64,000 bases of DNA. Source: Nostoc sp. 106C (lineage in GTDB: Bacteria > Cyanobacteriota > Cyanobacteriia > Cyanobacteriales > Nostocaceae). The notes under the pieces are model-generated. The model was not told where the DNA came from, searched no databases, and was given only the letters and a program-made list of their open reading frames with translations. Positions 27,791 through 37,400 of this stretch are shown piece by piece. Numbering within the stretch: the first letter of the stretch is position 1; each line of letters begins with the position of its first letter. The position numbers and the translations under genes are program-made. The DNA is taken from positions 1 through 64,000 of the forward strand of contig NZ_MTAW01000038.1 of the NCBI RefSeq assembly GCF_002154725.1. Reading direction: 5' to 3'.

Positions 27791-28216
27791 CAATACGGTT
27801 CAGTTAAGGTGATAAGAGTTCTTATCTGTCAGACAAAAACCAAGATTTGGGGGAGAATCCCCCAAACCCCCGATTGGGGGACGCAAACGTCCCCCAAGCC
27901 CCCTCCAAAATAATTGTTCGGTTTTTTGTTTAGTAATTATTTGTGAGCTTTGTTGTCAATGAATTTTCTTAACTGAACCTGAGTTCGGGTTAAGCCAGAA
28001 GCTAAAAAGCTTATTGTGTATAGATTGAGCAAAATTCTAAGTGGTAAAAGAAGTGATTAAAGTGGAATCGTTTCGTCAATAAGGTTCACAAATGAGATTA
28101 ATATCAACAACATGCCTTATTGAAAATATATGAAAACAAAGTTTCAGACCAGACAACGAAAAATCAAGGGGTTTGAGGATTTCTTATCCCGAACTCAGGT
28201 TAACTGAACTGTATTG
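27791..28216. repeat. Nested inverted-repeat (MITE-like) element
   Basis: The outer arms CAATACGGTTCAGTTAA (27791-27807) and TTAACTGAACTGTATTG (28200-28216) are inverted with one mismatch. Inside, GGTTCAGTTAAG (27797) also pairs perfectly with CTTAACTGAACC (27968-27979). In addition AACCTGAGTTCGGG (27976-27989) pairs perfectly with CCCGAACTCAGGTT (28188-28201). The left half holds gggggagaatcccccaaaccc and gggggacg/cgtccccc hairpins and the 69-bp repeat also present at 103-171. No reading frame is present. The structure fits one small element inserted next to, or inside, another. Confidence 0.75.
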
Positions 28217-28289
28217 AGCTATAAGCAGCAATTGTGGTCACTTCAGCCCCTCAAACTCACGTTGGTTTAAGAGAACTATTAAAAAATAA

Positions 28290-28313
28290 CCCCTCCTCAG
28301 TGCCGAGGAGGGG
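28290..28313 (-). terminator. Strong terminator of the PRC-barrel gene
   Basis: Perfect 9-bp GC-rich arms CCCCTCCTC (28290-28298) and GAGGAGGGG (28305-28313), loop of 6. On the minus strand it is followed by TTATTTTTTAA, 18 bases after the PRC-barrel stop. On the plus strand it is followed by TTTT, so it may be bidirectional. Confidence 0.85.
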
Positions 28314-28331
28314 TTTTAGAGTGGTTTAAAC

Positions 28332-29318
28332 TTAATATCCGCCTTCTTCTTCGTATTCTGGCTGCTTTTCTTTGACTTTCTTGGGAATGTTCACAGGTTT
28401 TGGTGCATCATCCCAAGCATCGCCATCTACATCGTCATAATTGTCGTATTCGTCAACGTATGGCTTTTTGTAGGGTTGAGCTTCGTATCTAGCAGGCTGT
28501 TGATACCTGTCTTTATCTGTCGCCTCACTCCAGTTGTCTTCTTCGTCGTCTTCTTCGTATTGAATAGATTCGTACTGACGCGCCTGCATTACTTGACGCT
28601 GTGGTCTTTCTTCTTCCACATAGTCTTCATCCCATTCTTCCCGGGCTACGGGTTCGGGGGTGCGAACTTTTGGCTTGGGTGGTTGCAATGGTACACCGCT
28701 TGGTAGTTGATTCGCAGGTGCTACAGTGCGTGGAGCACTATAGCCGTATTCTTCATCAACATCACGTTCCCAAGGTGCTTTACCTATACCCAGTCGTTCT
28801 AGGAACCCGACTGTCAACTGATTGACTCTTTCTTCGGCTCCCTCAAAGACAATCAATCTGCTGGGGCCTGTGCTGACGATTTCATCGATTGAAAGTTCGT
28901 AAGTACTCAGCACTTGCTCAGGTATTTGTGGCAATCCGAAAGACGCGATAACTATAGAGTGAAGTTTCCCATTTTCACCATTGAATTTGAAGCCTCTCAC
29001 TCTGCCTAGTACTTCACCGGTTTCTGTAATTACTTCCCAGTTAATCAGGTTGCTTAAAGTTTCAACTTCAATATCTTCAATTACGTCCTCGTTATCTACC
29101 AGGATTACATCACCAATCTGGCTGATACTGCTAAGGAACATATTGCGCGGTATACCAGAAATAGAGATCAGGCTGTCTCTCAAGCCAAGAGCCACAACCT
29201 CTCGTTGGTCAATATCCACCCAGACTTGACTGACGATGCCTACTCGCTTACCGTTATCGCGGGTAATCACCTGGGTATTTAGTATGTCGGAACGCCTAAT
29301 TATCTGTTCAGAGGTCAT
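28332..29318 (-). CDS. PRC-barrel domain protein
   Basis: A 328-residue protein. The ATG at 29318 (MTSEQIIRRSDILNTQVITRD) is the likely start; the upstream extension is the overlapping end of smc. Two PRC-barrel domains are visible. Residues about 5-80 contain GKRVGIVSQVWVDIDQREVVALGLRDSL. Residues about 90-160 contain EVLGRVRGFKFNGENGKLHSIVI. The C-terminal half is acidic, Pro/Tyr-rich and probably disordered (YVEEERPQRQ, YDDVDGDAWDD). PRC barrels occur in photosynthetic reaction-centre subunit H and RimM. In cyanobacteria this two-barrel form has been tied to thylakoid proteins, but its role here is not shown. It follows smc on the same strand by 58 bases. Confidence 0.85.
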   Translation of the reverse strand: MTSEQIIRRSDILNTQVITRDNGKRVGIVSQVWVDIDQREVVALGLRDSLISISGIPRNMFLSSISQIGDVILVDNEDVIEDIEVETLSNLINWEVITETGEVLGRVRGFKFNGENGKLHSIVIASFGLPQIPEQVLSTYELSIDEIVSTGPSRLIVFEGAEERVNQLTVGFLERLGIGKAPWERDVDEEYGYSAPRTVAPANQLPSGVPLQPPKPKVRTPEPVAREEWDEDYVEEERPQRQVMQARQYESIQYEEDDEEDNWSEATDKDRYQQPARYEAQPYKKPYVDEYDNYDDVDGDAWDDAPKPVNIPKKVKEKQPEYEEEGGY

Positions 29319-29376
29319 TCTATACCGAGTCCTGATCTCGAATCCGGTTAATCTATACACTATTATTAACAAAAAC

Positions 29377-32300
29377 TCAAGCAGATGTATGGTCGGTTTG
29401 CAATTTAATTCCCAAAACTTGGGTGTAAGCGCCCCGTGCTTGAGTAACGCCAATTGTGCGTTCGGCTGATTCTATCATCGGTCGGCGTAAACTCACAACT
29501 ATAAATTGTGCTTGTTTTGCCTGTTGTTTAATCATTCTAGCTAATCGTTCTACATTTGCCCCATCCAAAAACATATCTACTTCGTCAAAGGCATAGAAGG
29601 GGGAAGGGCGGTAACGTTGCAGGGAAAAGATAAAGCTTAAGGCTGTTAGAGATTTTTCGCCCCCAGACATGGAAGCTAATCGCTGTACTGGTTTGCCTTT
29701 GGGGTGTGCAACTAAATTCAGTCCACTACTAAAGGGATCTTCGGGATCGTCTAGTTGCAGGTAGCCATCACCATCGGAAAGGGTGGCGAAAATTGATTGG
29801 AAGTTTTCGTTAACTGCATCGAAGGCTTCTTTGAAGGCGCGTTGACGCAATGTAGTAAAGTTTTCAATCCGCAAAAGTAATTCTGTGCGCTCTGCTTCTA
29901 AGGTTTCCAGCTTTTGTGTTAGTTCTTGCAGGCGGTTTTGAGTACGTTCGTATTCTTCCAAAGCCAGCATATTTACTGGTTCCATTGCTTGTAAACGTTT
30001 AGCAAGCGATCGCAATTCTTTCTGCAATTCTTCTAAGTCTACTTGGTCTGGCACTTCTGGCAGAGGATCGGGCAATTCTGGCGCTAGGGTTTGCAGTTGC
30101 TCTTTGACGTTAACTAATTCCTCACGCCGTGCTACTAGAGTTTCTTGAAGTTTTTGCAGTTCCCATTCTAATTGTTGCTGACGCAGAAGATGCGATCGCA
30201 ATTCTTGTTCGGTGCGATCGCGTTTTTGCTTTTCTTCCCCTAAATTCAGTTCCATCTGGCTCAACCTTGCACGGATTTCAGCAATTTGCGTGCTGAGTGC
30301 TGAGTGCTGGGTGCTGAGTGCTGTTAGTTGATTTTGCTGTGTCTCTTGTTCTTGCTGGTATTGAGCAATCCGTTCTTCTGCTTCTTGAATTTTCTCTTGC
30401 AAGCGCTGTTGCTGATTTTCGAGATTTTTTAATCTTTGTTCGGCTTCCCGTAACGAAGTTTCTCTTTGTTGTAATTGTTGCTCTTGATTTTTAATAGTTG
30501 CTTGGATTTGTTGCCATTCGCTAGGAGTTTGCGATGCTTCTAACTCTGCTAAAGTTTGTCGCAATTGTTGCAACTGAGTTTCTTGCCCTGGTAATTCCCG
30601 ATCTAGAACTTCCAAACGAGATTGAGCAGTAGCAAATTTTTCGCTGTTTTGAGCTAATTGTGATCGCGTATTTTCTAACTGCGATGTCAAAGTTTTAATT
30701 TCTTTTTGCAACTGTTCCAATTGCAACTGCTGTTCTCGCCGTGCTTGACGCGCTTCTGTGACTTCTTGCGCCAAGGCTTTAGTTTTGATTGACAGCTTAT
30801 TGATAGCTTCACCACAACGATCTAAAACTCGCTCAATCTCCCCTAAGCGGTTTCTTAAGGCGGCGACTTCCTCAGGTTCGGCGGCTTCCACATTTCCAAA
30901 CCGCAAAGCTGAACGCTGGGTGTTGCTACCACCAGTCATCGCACCGCTAGTTTCCAACAATTCTCCGTCAAGAGTAACGATGCGGTATAAGCCTAAGTTT
31001 TTCCGCGCTTGTTCTAGGGTAGAAAATACTACAGTGTTACCGAAAACATAGCTAAATACATCTTTATAACGGCGATCGCACTCAACTAAATTTACAGCAT
31101 AGTTGACGAAGCCACTAGCTAAACGTAGGGTGGCATCTTGGGTAAATCTGGGAGCGTTAATTTTGTTTAAGGGTAAAAAAGTAGCTCTTCCAGCACGTTT
31201 CTGCTTTAGCAGTTCAATCCCAGTTGCGGCGACACCATCATCTTCCACCACGATATGTCCCAAACGCCCACCAGCAGAGATTTCCAAAGCCAGCTGATAG
31301 CGCGGTTCTACTCTGCCTAACTGTACCACTAAGCCACAAAGTCCGGGCATTCCCGATTGCATGATGACTTTGCTAGCTTGCGTTCCTTGGACTTCTTGCT
31401 GTGCTTGCGCTTGGGCCTCTAATTTATCTAACTGCCGTTGTTTTTCCCGTTGTTCTTGTAGTAAGCGCTTTTGGGTATCTTGTTGAATTTGCAGTTCTTG
31501 TTCGGTGGCTGCGAGATTTTGCGCTAAGTTTTGGATGGGTTCGCTAGAAGCATTAAATTCTGTTTCTAAGCGACTACAATCAGCTTGTTTTGTGGCTAAT
31601 TCTGGCTCTAAAGTAGCAACTAGCTGGGTTTGCTCTTGAATTTGCTGCTGTAGTTGGCTATTGCGCTCTGTTAACTGCGCTTGCTCGGTGCGTTGAGGTT
31701 CGAGAGTTTGCAGCAGAGTTTCAATTTGACGATTTAAGGCTGTTTGTTGCTGTACCCATGCTTCCGAAGCCGAAGCAATTTCCGCTGCTGCTTGGCGAGA
31801 AGTTTCTAAAGCTTGTTGTGTCTCATCCCTTTGCTGCTGACAGTAAACAATCGATTGCTTTTCGACAACCTGAGTTTGGGCAATTTGTTCTAGGGAACGT
31901 TGGTGTTGCTGAATTTCTTGCTGGTTTTGCGCCTGACGTTTTGCAGTTTCCTGAATTGCTGTTTCTAATTCGCTGCGCTGACGCTGGAGTTGTTTGTACT
32001 CAGCTTCTTGGGTGGCGAGGGTAGATTGTACGGCTAAAAGTTCCTCTTCTCCCAAAGCTTTGACATGAGCATTTAGTTGATCTAGTTCAACAGTTTTTTG
32101 CGCAATTGTGGTGTTAAGAGTTGTCAGTTCCGCAGAAAGTTCTTCAGATTTGCGATCGCCACTTTGAATTTGATTAGCTAATTTTTCTTGCTGTGCTTGC
32201 AGAGAACGCCACGATAATACAGCTTCCCATGATTGCTTAGACAAAAATTCCGCCCGGAGTTTTTGGTATTTTTCCGCTTTGGCGCGGTCTTGAGAAAGGC

Positions 32301-33033
32301 GATCGCGTTGTACAGTTAATTCTGTCTCAATAATCCGACAACTATCTTCCTTCTCCTTCACCTCATCTAAAGTATCCTTAGCTTGGTTAATCTTGCGATC
32401 GAACGCCGCTACCCCTGCCAATTCATCAATAATTTCTCGCCGTTCTCTGGCATTCATTGAGATAATGCTGGTGACATCCCCTTGCAGTACAACGTTGTAG
32501 CCTTCGGGATAAATCCGCAGTGTCTCTAATGCTTCATGTAACTCTGTCAGAGTGCAAGATGCACCGTTAATATAGTAATTCGATGTATAAGTTCCCTGGT
32601 GTGTCACTCGCAGCTTTCTGGTGACACTCCATTCTCCCGATTTTAGATTTGGGATGTGAGATTTGGAATTTTCTTCCTCAACTGCCTCTACTACTTCTAC
32701 AACTTCTACTTCCTCTAAGTTATCTTCGCTGCTTTGTGCCTTTGTATCGTTATGCGACACTGCATCAGTGATATCAAACGTCACTGTAACACTAGCTTCG
32801 ACAGTGGCACGACTTTTAGCTGTTTGAGTATTATTTACCAAATCTGGGAGGCGATCGGCTCGCATTCCCTTAGAACTAGCGAGTCCGAGACAAAACAGCA
32901 GCGCATCAAGAATATTCGATTTACCAGAACCATTTGGCCCAGATATGACAGTAAACCCCCCCAGCAAAGGAACTTGGGTAGTACCACCGAAGGACTTGAA
33001 GTTGGTAAGTTCGACGCGCTTTACATGAACCAT
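29377..33033 (-). CDS. smc: Chromosome segregation ATPase SMC
   Basis: A 1218-residue SMC protein for chromosome condensation and segregation. The N-terminal Walker A is GGFTVISGPNGSGKSNILDALLFCLG. It is followed by a first coiled coil, a hinge at about 540-660 (GLCGLVVQLGRVEPRYQLALEISAGGRLGHIVVED), a second coiled coil to about 1030, and the C-terminal ABC signature MSGGEKSLTALSFIFSLQ with Walker B PFYAFDEVDMFLDG. An acidic Glu/Val-rich insert (about residues 95-120) lies in the head. The C-terminal coil carries an in-frame heptamer repeat at 30290-30324. The last frame bases overlap the spacer before the PRC-barrel gene. Confidence 0.96.
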   Translation of the reverse strand: MVHVKRVELTNFKSFGGTTQVPLLGGFTVISGPNGSGKSNILDALLFCLGLASSKGMRADRLPDLVNNTQTAKSRATVEASVTVTFDITDAVSHNDTKAQSSEDNLEEVEVVEVVEAVEEENSKSHIPNLKSGEWSVTRKLRVTHQGTYTSNYYINGASCTLTELHEALETLRIYPEGYNVVLQGDVTSIISMNARERREIIDELAGVAAFDRKINQAKDTLDEVKEKEDSCRIIETELTVQRDRLSQDRAKAEKYQKLRAEFLSKQSWEAVLSWRSLQAQQEKLANQIQSGDRKSEELSAELTTLNTTIAQKTVELDQLNAHVKALGEEELLAVQSTLATQEAEYKQLQRQRSELETAIQETAKRQAQNQQEIQQHQRSLEQIAQTQVVEKQSIVYCQQQRDETQQALETSRQAAAEIASASEAWVQQQTALNRQIETLLQTLEPQRTEQAQLTERNSQLQQQIQEQTQLVATLEPELATKQADCSRLETEFNASSEPIQNLAQNLAATEQELQIQQDTQKRLLQEQREKQRQLDKLEAQAQAQQEVQGTQASKVIMQSGMPGLCGLVVQLGRVEPRYQLALEISAGGRLGHIVVEDDGVAATGIELLKQKRAGRATFLPLNKINAPRFTQDATLRLASGFVNYAVNLVECDRRYKDVFSYVFGNTVVFSTLEQARKNLGLYRIVTLDGELLETSGAMTGGSNTQRSALRFGNVEAAEPEEVAALRNRLGEIERVLDRCGEAINKLSIKTKALAQEVTEARQARREQQLQLEQLQKEIKTLTSQLENTRSQLAQNSEKFATAQSRLEVLDRELPGQETQLQQLRQTLAELEASQTPSEWQQIQATIKNQEQQLQQRETSLREAEQRLKNLENQQQRLQEKIQEAEERIAQYQQEQETQQNQLTALSTQHSALSTQIAEIRARLSQMELNLGEEKQKRDRTEQELRSHLLRQQQLEWELQKLQETLVARREELVNVKEQLQTLAPELPDPLPEVPDQVDLEELQKELRSLAKRLQAMEPVNMLALEEYERTQNRLQELTQKLETLEAERTELLLRIENFTTLRQRAFKEAFDAVNENFQSIFATLSDGDGYLQLDDPEDPFSSGLNLVAHPKGKPVQRLASMSGGEKSLTALSFIFSLQRYRPSPFYAFDEVDMFLDGANVERLARMIKQQAKQAQFIVVSLRRPMIESAERTIGVTQARGAYTQVLGIKLQTDHTSA
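30290..30324. repeat. STRR heptamer repeat inside smc
   Basis: Five 7-mers gtgctga, gtgctga, gtgctgg, gtgctga, gtgctgt. On the coding strand they give the repetitive LSTQHSALSTQ peptide in the coiled coil. Repeats of this kind are normally intergenic in Nostocales; here one has been kept within a coding frame. Confidence 0.85.
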
Positions 33034-33373
33034 AGGCGCTCTTTTGCTGGGCTAATGAAGTAAAAGTGTAGCAAGGAAATATAGATTGTCTACTAGTTCA
33101 GCCAGAGAATTTCGGATTTATCCAACAACTCCCGGCGCAGAGAAATCAGATATAGAGCATGGGCTATGGGTCATTGGTAATTCTGCGCCATTCCCTTAAT
33201 GCTCGTGTCGAACATTTGTACTATCGTTAAGATAGCAGTCTTACTTATATCATGTTTGAAAAATAAGTGTTAGCAGCAATGAAATTTTATAAACTAGTTT
33301 TCAATTGAATGTTATAGATATATTTTGCAATTCTGTAAAATTATATTTAGCCCAATAAATAATAATGTAAATT
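33034..33373. other. Divergent promoter region of smc and the toxin-antitoxin pair
   Basis: 340 AT-rich bases with no gene. I see no clear operator palindrome. Confidence 0.5.
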
Positions 33374-33733
33374 ATGCTTCTAGAAGATTATTTTGATTTC
33401 CAGCGTCCTGATGATATTCGACTCAAAGGTACAAGGGTAGGCATTGAAACTATTCTTTATGAGTACATCTACCGCGCTCGAACTCCGGAGGAGATTGCTA
33501 ACATTTATATTTCACTAACATTAGAACAAGTTTACGCCACTATTCTTTATTACCTGCATAACAAAGAAGCTGTCAGCGCTTACTTGACTGATTGGTTAGA
33601 GTGGAGTCATAGAATGCAGGAAGAACAGCGACGTAATCCCCCGCCAGTTGTTGCCAAGCTGCTAAAATTCAAAGCGGAAAGAGAAGCCATGAAACAAGCA
33701 AAGGGCAATGACTCTCAAATATCTGCTAGATGA
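33374..33733 (+). CDS. DUF433-family antitoxin-like protein
   Basis: A 119-residue protein of the DUF433/VapB45-like group. The diagnostic block is FDFQRPDDIRLKGTRVGIETILYEYIYRARTPEEIANIY, a winged/homeodomain-like DNA-binding unit. It is followed by LEQVYATILYYLHNKEAVSAYL and a charged helical tail. It overlaps the next gene by 26 bases, a typical antitoxin-toxin arrangement. The antitoxin would bind the PIN-like partner and the operon promoter. Confidence 0.85.
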   Translation: MLLEDYFDFQRPDDIRLKGTRVGIETILYEYIYRARTPEEIANIYISLTLEQVYATILYYLHNKEAVSAYLTDWLEWSHRMQEEQRRNPPPVVAKLLKFKAEREAMKQAKGNDSQISAR

Positions 33734-34073
33734 AAATGTTGCTCCTCTTTATCAAGTTCAACTAAGACGACAAAAACCTGATTTAATTGTTTGGGTAGTT
33801 GGAGAACCTGCTACTCCTCCTAAAAGCACACTCGACCCAGAAATATTATGCTGGTGTGAAGAACACAACTTTATTTTAGTGACAAATAATCGTAAATCTA
33901 TGCCTGTACATTTGGCTGAACACATCGCCCAAGGGCAGAATATGCCAGGCATTTTTATTTTGAATGATAAATTAACTATTGGTCAAAATATTAATGAATT
34001 AATTATAATTGCTGAAGCATCTTTTGATGATAAATATCAAAACCAAATAGTGCATTTACCATTGCTTCAGTAA
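33708..34073 (+). CDS. DUF5615 PIN-like toxin
   Basis: A 121-residue protein starting YLLDENVAP (first acidic residues of the PIN fold), then DPEILCWCEEHNFILVTNNRKSMPVHLAEHI with the conserved TNNR/D-type core. It ends GIFILNDKLTIGQNINELIIIA. This is the usual partner of DUF433 antitoxins (VapC45/Mut7-C-like), a putative RNase. The typical third acidic residue region reads TNNRKS rather than TxDxD, so catalytic competence is uncertain. Confidence 0.82.
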   Translation: MTLKYLLDENVAPLYQVQLRRQKPDLIVWVVGEPATPPKSTLDPEILCWCEEHNFILVTNNRKSMPVHLAEHIAQGQNMPGIFILNDKLTIGQNINELIIIAEASFDDKYQNQIVHLPLLQ

Positions 34074-34089
34074 AATCAAAGCTAAATCA

Positions 34090-34224
34090 ATGCCTATAGA
34101 TTGGCAGTGCATCGCAACCCTAACAGAACCTTTTGCAGTTAACTGTATCGCTGTTAGTGCAGACAAAAAAATCTTGGCTAGTGCTGGTTACAACTCACTC
34201 TCAATTTGGATCGCGATCGCGTAG
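34090..34224 (+). pseudogene. WD40-repeat remnant
   Basis: A 44-codon frame reads MPIDWQCIATLTEPFAVNCIA, VSADKKILASAGYNSLSIW, one WD40 blade of the kind in long cyanobacterial WD40 proteins, and ends within a HIP1 octamer (34213-34220). It follows the toxin gene by 16 bases and is probably a leftover of a much larger gene. Confidence 0.6.
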
Positions 34225-34432
34225 TTCATGAAATGCTTGGATCAGAATAGGCACGCTATTATAACTACATATTTTTCCTAGCGTAGAGATTACCTGTTTG
34301 CGGATGAAGTGATTATTTATAAATACAAGATGCTCTAGTTCTGCAATAATTTTTGGCTGTAACAGAATTTCCCAAGATTCTTTGCAAATTTCGTTTCGAG
34401 AACCGCTAAGAACAAAATCTGTAATAAAATTA
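34201..34432 (-). pseudogene. HEAT-repeat gene 3' remnant
   Basis: An open minus-strand frame without its own start reads VNFITDFVLSGSRNEICKE, then HFIRKQVISTLGKICSYNS and VPILIQAFHELRDRDPN before TGA. This spacing is that of HEAT-type helical repeats. Its upstream end runs into the end of the sensor kinase gene, and its last codons overlap the same HIP1 site as the WD40 remnant. Confidence 0.45.
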
Positions 34433-37400
34433 ACGCCCTTTGTGATTGAGTAAACTTGTAATCGCCCTGACTAACACCTCTGGCTCCACTGGTTTTGAAA
34501 CATGCTGTTGAAATCCAGCTCTTAATGCTTGTTGCTGGTTAAAGTCTCCTGCGTAGGCAGTGAGGGCGATCGCTGGAATTTGCCCCCCCTGTTCTGGCGG
34601 CAATGCTCTCACTTGTTGCATCAGCATATAGCCATCCACTTTTGGCATCCCGATGTCACTGAGCAGCACATCTGGCTTTGAGTGAATGAGTGTTGTCAAT
34701 GCTTCATCGGCGGTCGTTGCGGTCATTACGTTTGCTCCAGCTTGCTCTAACACAAAGGCAACAAACTCCCGTGAATCCGGTTCATCATCCACGACTAACA
34801 CTTGAATACCGTTCAAATCAGAAGATGAATCTGATGATTGATCGTTCTGATTGACGGTTGCTTGTATGGGCATGAGTGGAAGTCTGACAGTAAAGGTTGC
34901 ACCCATGTCAATCCCTAAGCTCTCGACCCCAACTGCTCCACCATGCAGTTCGACTAGGTGCCGCACGATCGCCAGTCCTAATCCTAGCCCACCAAATTTT
35001 CGAGTCGTTGCCGCATCTGCTTGGCGGAAGTAGTCAAACAAGTAGGGCAGAAACTCAGGCGCAATTCCCTGCCCAGTGTCGCTGACGGTAATGTAAGCAT
35101 GAGCCTCTTGGTATTCTAAGCGAATGTTCACCTGTCCTCCTACATCGGTGAACTTCACCGCATTTGAGAGAAGATTCCAAATCACTTGCTGCAACCGAGT
35201 GGAATCACCCCAAACCAAACCCACATCCGGAGCAAGGCTTGCCTCTACTTTGATTGACTTGGCTTCTGCCGCCAGCCGTACCGTTTCCATCGCCGCTTGA
35301 ATGATGGAGACCAGATTAATCGAACTGACGTTAAGGTTGAGCTTGCCTTGTAGAATCCGAGAAACATCCAGCAGATCTTCAATCAATTCCGATTGTAGGT
35401 GGGCATTCCGTTCAATCGTCTTCAATGCCTGCTGGGTTTTTGTCGCGTCTAGTTTGCCGCTCTGCAACAGTTTCGACCAGCCCAAAATTGGATTGAGAGG
35501 CGATCGCAATTCATGGGACAGCACTGCCAAAAACTCATCCTTGATCCGGTTGGCACGGTCGGCTTCCGCTCGGGCGGCTTGTTCGCGGGCAAGAAGTTGT
35601 TCTCTTTCCACCTCAATGCGTTTTTGCTCAATCAGGTCAGCAGCTTGACGAGCGAGTAAATCGAGAAACCGCAACTCGCGATCTGCGCTTCGCAGCAGCG
35701 CTTCGCTATCGCTGGGTTGGTGGCGCTCTCGCCAATGCGTCGAAACCATGCCGATCGGTTTGCCCGAACGGGTAATCAGCGGGGTGGACTGCGCAAAGAG
35801 GTATCCAGCCTCCACATGCATTCGCAATGAACCATCAAGGTCTTCGCTCTCCGGCACATCGAAGTCAATAAAGGTGCGATTGCCATTCTTGAGGGCGATG
35901 CCACAAGACGTCTTAGAACTGGCATTCACGCGGTGAAAATGCTCAGTCAGGTTGCGCTCAAATCCCTGCGTGGCAAGCAGCACCAAGTCTTGTGTTGCGG
36001 TATCGAGAATTTGCACCGTTCCGGCATCTGCCTCTGTCAGCACAATAGCAGTTGCCATAATCTCGTCATACAGTACCTGAATATCGGTTTCGGTAGTGAG
36101 TTGTACGCTTAGGTCATGCAACAGTTTTGTATCTCGAAGGTCGGCTGCAATGGCTGCTTCTGCTCGTTTGCGATCGCTCAGATCGACGGTGACCGCTAGT
36201 ACAGTGCGCGGACGACCCTGCTCATCCTCAAGGCTCCTGAGGCTGCTGTTTGCCCAGACAATCGTGCCATCAGGACGTAGATAGCGCTTGTCGAGCGAGA
36301 CTGGCTGACCCGTTGCCAGCAGTTGTTCAAAAGCCTCCAGGCTCTTGAGTACGTCTTCGGGATGGGTGACATCGGGTACGCCTGCTGCCAGTATCTCCTC
36401 ACGCGATCGCCCCAGAATGCGGCATAGCTCGTCGTTGACACGCTGAAAATGTCCATCTAGTGAGATTTCACAAAGCCCTACTGCGGCTTGTGAGAAGATC
36501 GCCGATAAGCGCTCCTCGCTATGACGTAAGCGATCCTCAGCCTGTTTGCGTTTGTCTTCGCTTTGCCTACGCTCAGTAATGTCCCGCGAAATGCACAACA
36601 GCCGTTCAACTTGCCCATCTACTCCTCGAATAGGACTAATTTTGCAATCCCACCACTTGGGTTCGCCCAAGAGCGTCGGACGATACCCTTGAAAGGAGCA
36701 AACTTCCCCGGCTCTTGCTCTGGCGATCCCCTCGATTGCCGCTTGCTGAGCTGCTCCTTCCCAGAACTGGGGCCAGGACGTGTTGAGGAACGGTGTTATA
36801 TCCTGGATGCCCAGTAGTGCTTGCCCTCCCTCACTCATGAACAGAATTCGCCCCTCTAAGTCCAACACCTTGATGCAGTCATCACTACTATTGAGGATCT
36901 GCTGATTAAACTTCTCGCTTTGAGGCAACGCTGTTGTTGCCGCCTGTTGCAACTTTGGCATACTGTGAAGGGCAGAAGCGGCAAAGCCTCTAAAACTCAT
37001 CATCAGCCGTTGATCTTCAGCATCAAACTGACGAGCTTCTGAATGCGATACAATCCACAGCGTGCCCAAGGGACGAGCGTTGACGCACAGCGGAATCAAC
37101 AATTCTTCCACAATCGGAAACTGCGGATCAGCCAAATAGGTGAAATAGCGTTCAGGATGGGTGTAGAGTTGGGGCTGGTTACAAGAGACAGTTGTGCCAC
37201 AGGGACTAAAATTGCCTGGTGTCGTGGTTTGTTCCCACTGCAAGAGCGCACCTGCGATCGCCACCCAGCGAAAGACTGATTCACCATTGGGTGCGGTTTC
37301 GAGTAGGCTGACTCCGACCGTATCGGCTCGACACAGATCGAGCACAAGGCCAACGAGAGTTTTAAGTATGGACTGTGGATCGTCTGTCAGATGTTGGGCA

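Noticed and set aside
28332-29453. Longer PRC-barrel start at 29453
   Set aside because: It would overlap the end of smc by 77 bases and adds a non-homologous segment. MTSEQII at 29318 matches the family start.
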